DNA from: Pedobacter hiemivivus | Lineage (GTDB): Bacteria > Bacteroidota > Bacteroidia > Sphingobacteriales > Sphingobacteriaceae | Length of the DNA stretch: 64,000 bases | Assembly (NCBI RefSeq): GCF_004331685.1 | Contig: NZ_SJSM01000006.1 | Location: forward strand, 1-64,000 | Direction of reading: 5' to 3' | Shown here: positions 63,531 to 64,000 of the stretch, one piece after another | Layout: every line of letters begins with the position of its first letter | Numbering within the stretch: position 1 is the stretch's first letter | The notes under the pieces: generated by a model | What the model was told of the DNA's origin: nothing | Seen by the model: the letters and a program-made list of their open reading frames with translations, nothing else | The model's database searches: none | Position numbers and translations under genes: made by a program

Positions 63531-64000
63531 AGAAACTAGCCATCATTACTACACACCCTATTCAATACTATGCACCAGTATTTAAACTATTGGCGGGCAC
63601 TGAGCAATTGAGCATTAAGGTTTATTATACCAGAGGCGAAGAAACGCTGCAACAGTTTGAACCAGGCTTTGGGAAGGTGATCAGCTGGGATATTCCTTTA
63701 TTGGAAGATTATTCATACCAATGGGTACAAGCAAAGGATCTAACAGTACAGGTGGCGACCTGGCAACCAGATGCCGTACTGGTATATGGCTGGGCCTTTA
63801 AAGGTCACTTGAAATGCTTACGTTTTTTCAAAAACAAGATCCCTGTATATTTCAGGGGTGACTCTACACTATTAAACGAGCCAAAATGGTTAAAAAAATT
63901 ATTGAGGACGCTGTTTTTAAGATGGGTCTACAAACATATAGATCATGCATTTTATGTTGGAACCAACAATAAAGCATATTTTAAAAAACATGGTTTAAAG
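63527..64000 (+). CDS. Glycosyltransferase-like protein, N-terminal part (cut by window edge)
   Basis: An open frame of 158 codons starts at GTG 63527, overlapping the previous stop as GTGA, and runs to the window end. It begins KKLAIITTHPIQYYAPVFKL, the N-terminal GT-B pattern of many capsule-locus GT4 enzymes, and continues with QPDAVLVYGWAF and IPVYFRGDSTLL. The donor domain is outside the window. The tight overlap shows the polysaccharide operon continues to the right. Confidence 0.8.
   Translation, partial: MKKLAIITTHPIQYYAPVFKLLAGTEQLSIKVYYTRGEETLQQFEPGFGKVISWDIPLLEDYSYQWVQAKDLTVQVATWQPDAVLVYGWAFKGHLKCLRFFKNKIPVYFRGDSTLLNEPKWLKKLLRTLFLRWVYKHIDHAFYVGTNNKAYFKKHGLK

Noticed and set aside
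1-64000. CRISPR arrays, tRNA or rRNA genes, and prophage or defence islands
   Set aside because: Reading through the intergenic intervals showed no direct-repeat array, no cloverleaf with a CCA-type end, and no phage, restriction or abortive-infection genes. The intervals are too short to hide large elements.

Overview
This window looks like chromosome from a member of the Bacteroidota, most likely Sphingobacteriaceae and Pedobacter-like. The evidence is a full-length SprA (type IX secretion translocon), a fused alpha/beta 2-oxo acid dehydrogenase E1, a two-domain malic enzyme, a UpxY-type NusG paralogue in a polysaccharide locus, many lipoproteins, AT-rich sequence, and promoter-like sites matching the Bacteroidota pattern TTTG-N19..23-TAnnTTTG. 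The genus is inferred from gene content, not from a marker-gene comparison. No tRNA, rRNA or CRISPR array was seen. No gene-free stretch exceeds 300 bases.

Layout. (1) 1-280: the end of an IS4-family element whose transposase runs off the left edge. (2) 434-3801 (+): lutB-like iron-sulfur protein and the E1 fusion. (3) 3804-29107: a long block on the minus strand. Reading in the direction of transcription it holds amidohydrolase, nitronate monooxygenase, acylphosphatase, a flippase, dUTPase, a TPR protein, a DUF4292 lipoprotein, an EnvC-like activator and two TatA-type proteins, nearly all touching or overlapping. GatA, an MltD-like transglycosylase, malic enzyme, RuvA and SprA follow, then GcvH, a VanZ-like protein and a newly noted 40-residue lipoprotein, and last FeoA, FeoB and a SprT-like protein. 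(4) 29192-33458 (+): WYL regulator, DinB-like protein, RluF-type pseudouridine synthase, RlmN, ComF. (5) 33684-37750 (-): GlyA and a hybrid sensor kinase. (6) 37844-40628 (+): Dxs and a strongly expressed-looking outer-membrane protein. (7) 40700-47668 (-): a complete L-rhamnose operon (symporter, isomerase, kinase, aldolase-dehydrogenase fusion, GntR-type regulator). (8) 47742-64000: an extracellular polysaccharide locus, continuing off the right edge, with a PHP phosphatase, Wza/Wzc-type export, a UpxY antiterminator, a Wzm/Wzt ABC exporter and at least nine glycosyltransferases.

How parts work together. The rhamnose operon imports L-rhamnose, isomerises it to rhamnulose, phosphorylates it, and cleaves it to dihydroxyacetone phosphate and lactaldehyde; its own regulator is the last gene. 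In the polysaccharide locus the antiterminator probably lets polymerase cross the long glycosyltransferase operon. The locus carries two kinds of export gene, Wza/Wzc and Wzm/Wzt.

Most of the window is core genome, and I did not find a clear-cut new defence or mobile system. The less ordinary signals are a candidate small RNA with its own promoter and terminator (about 33549-33643), a 14-bp inverted repeat bracketing the promoter of the pseudouridine synthase gene, a tandem operator-like repeat at the rhamnose promoter, a structured leader after the UpxY gene, a DUF4292 lipoprotein that may be LolB-like, and an overlapping mini-lipoprotein gene.
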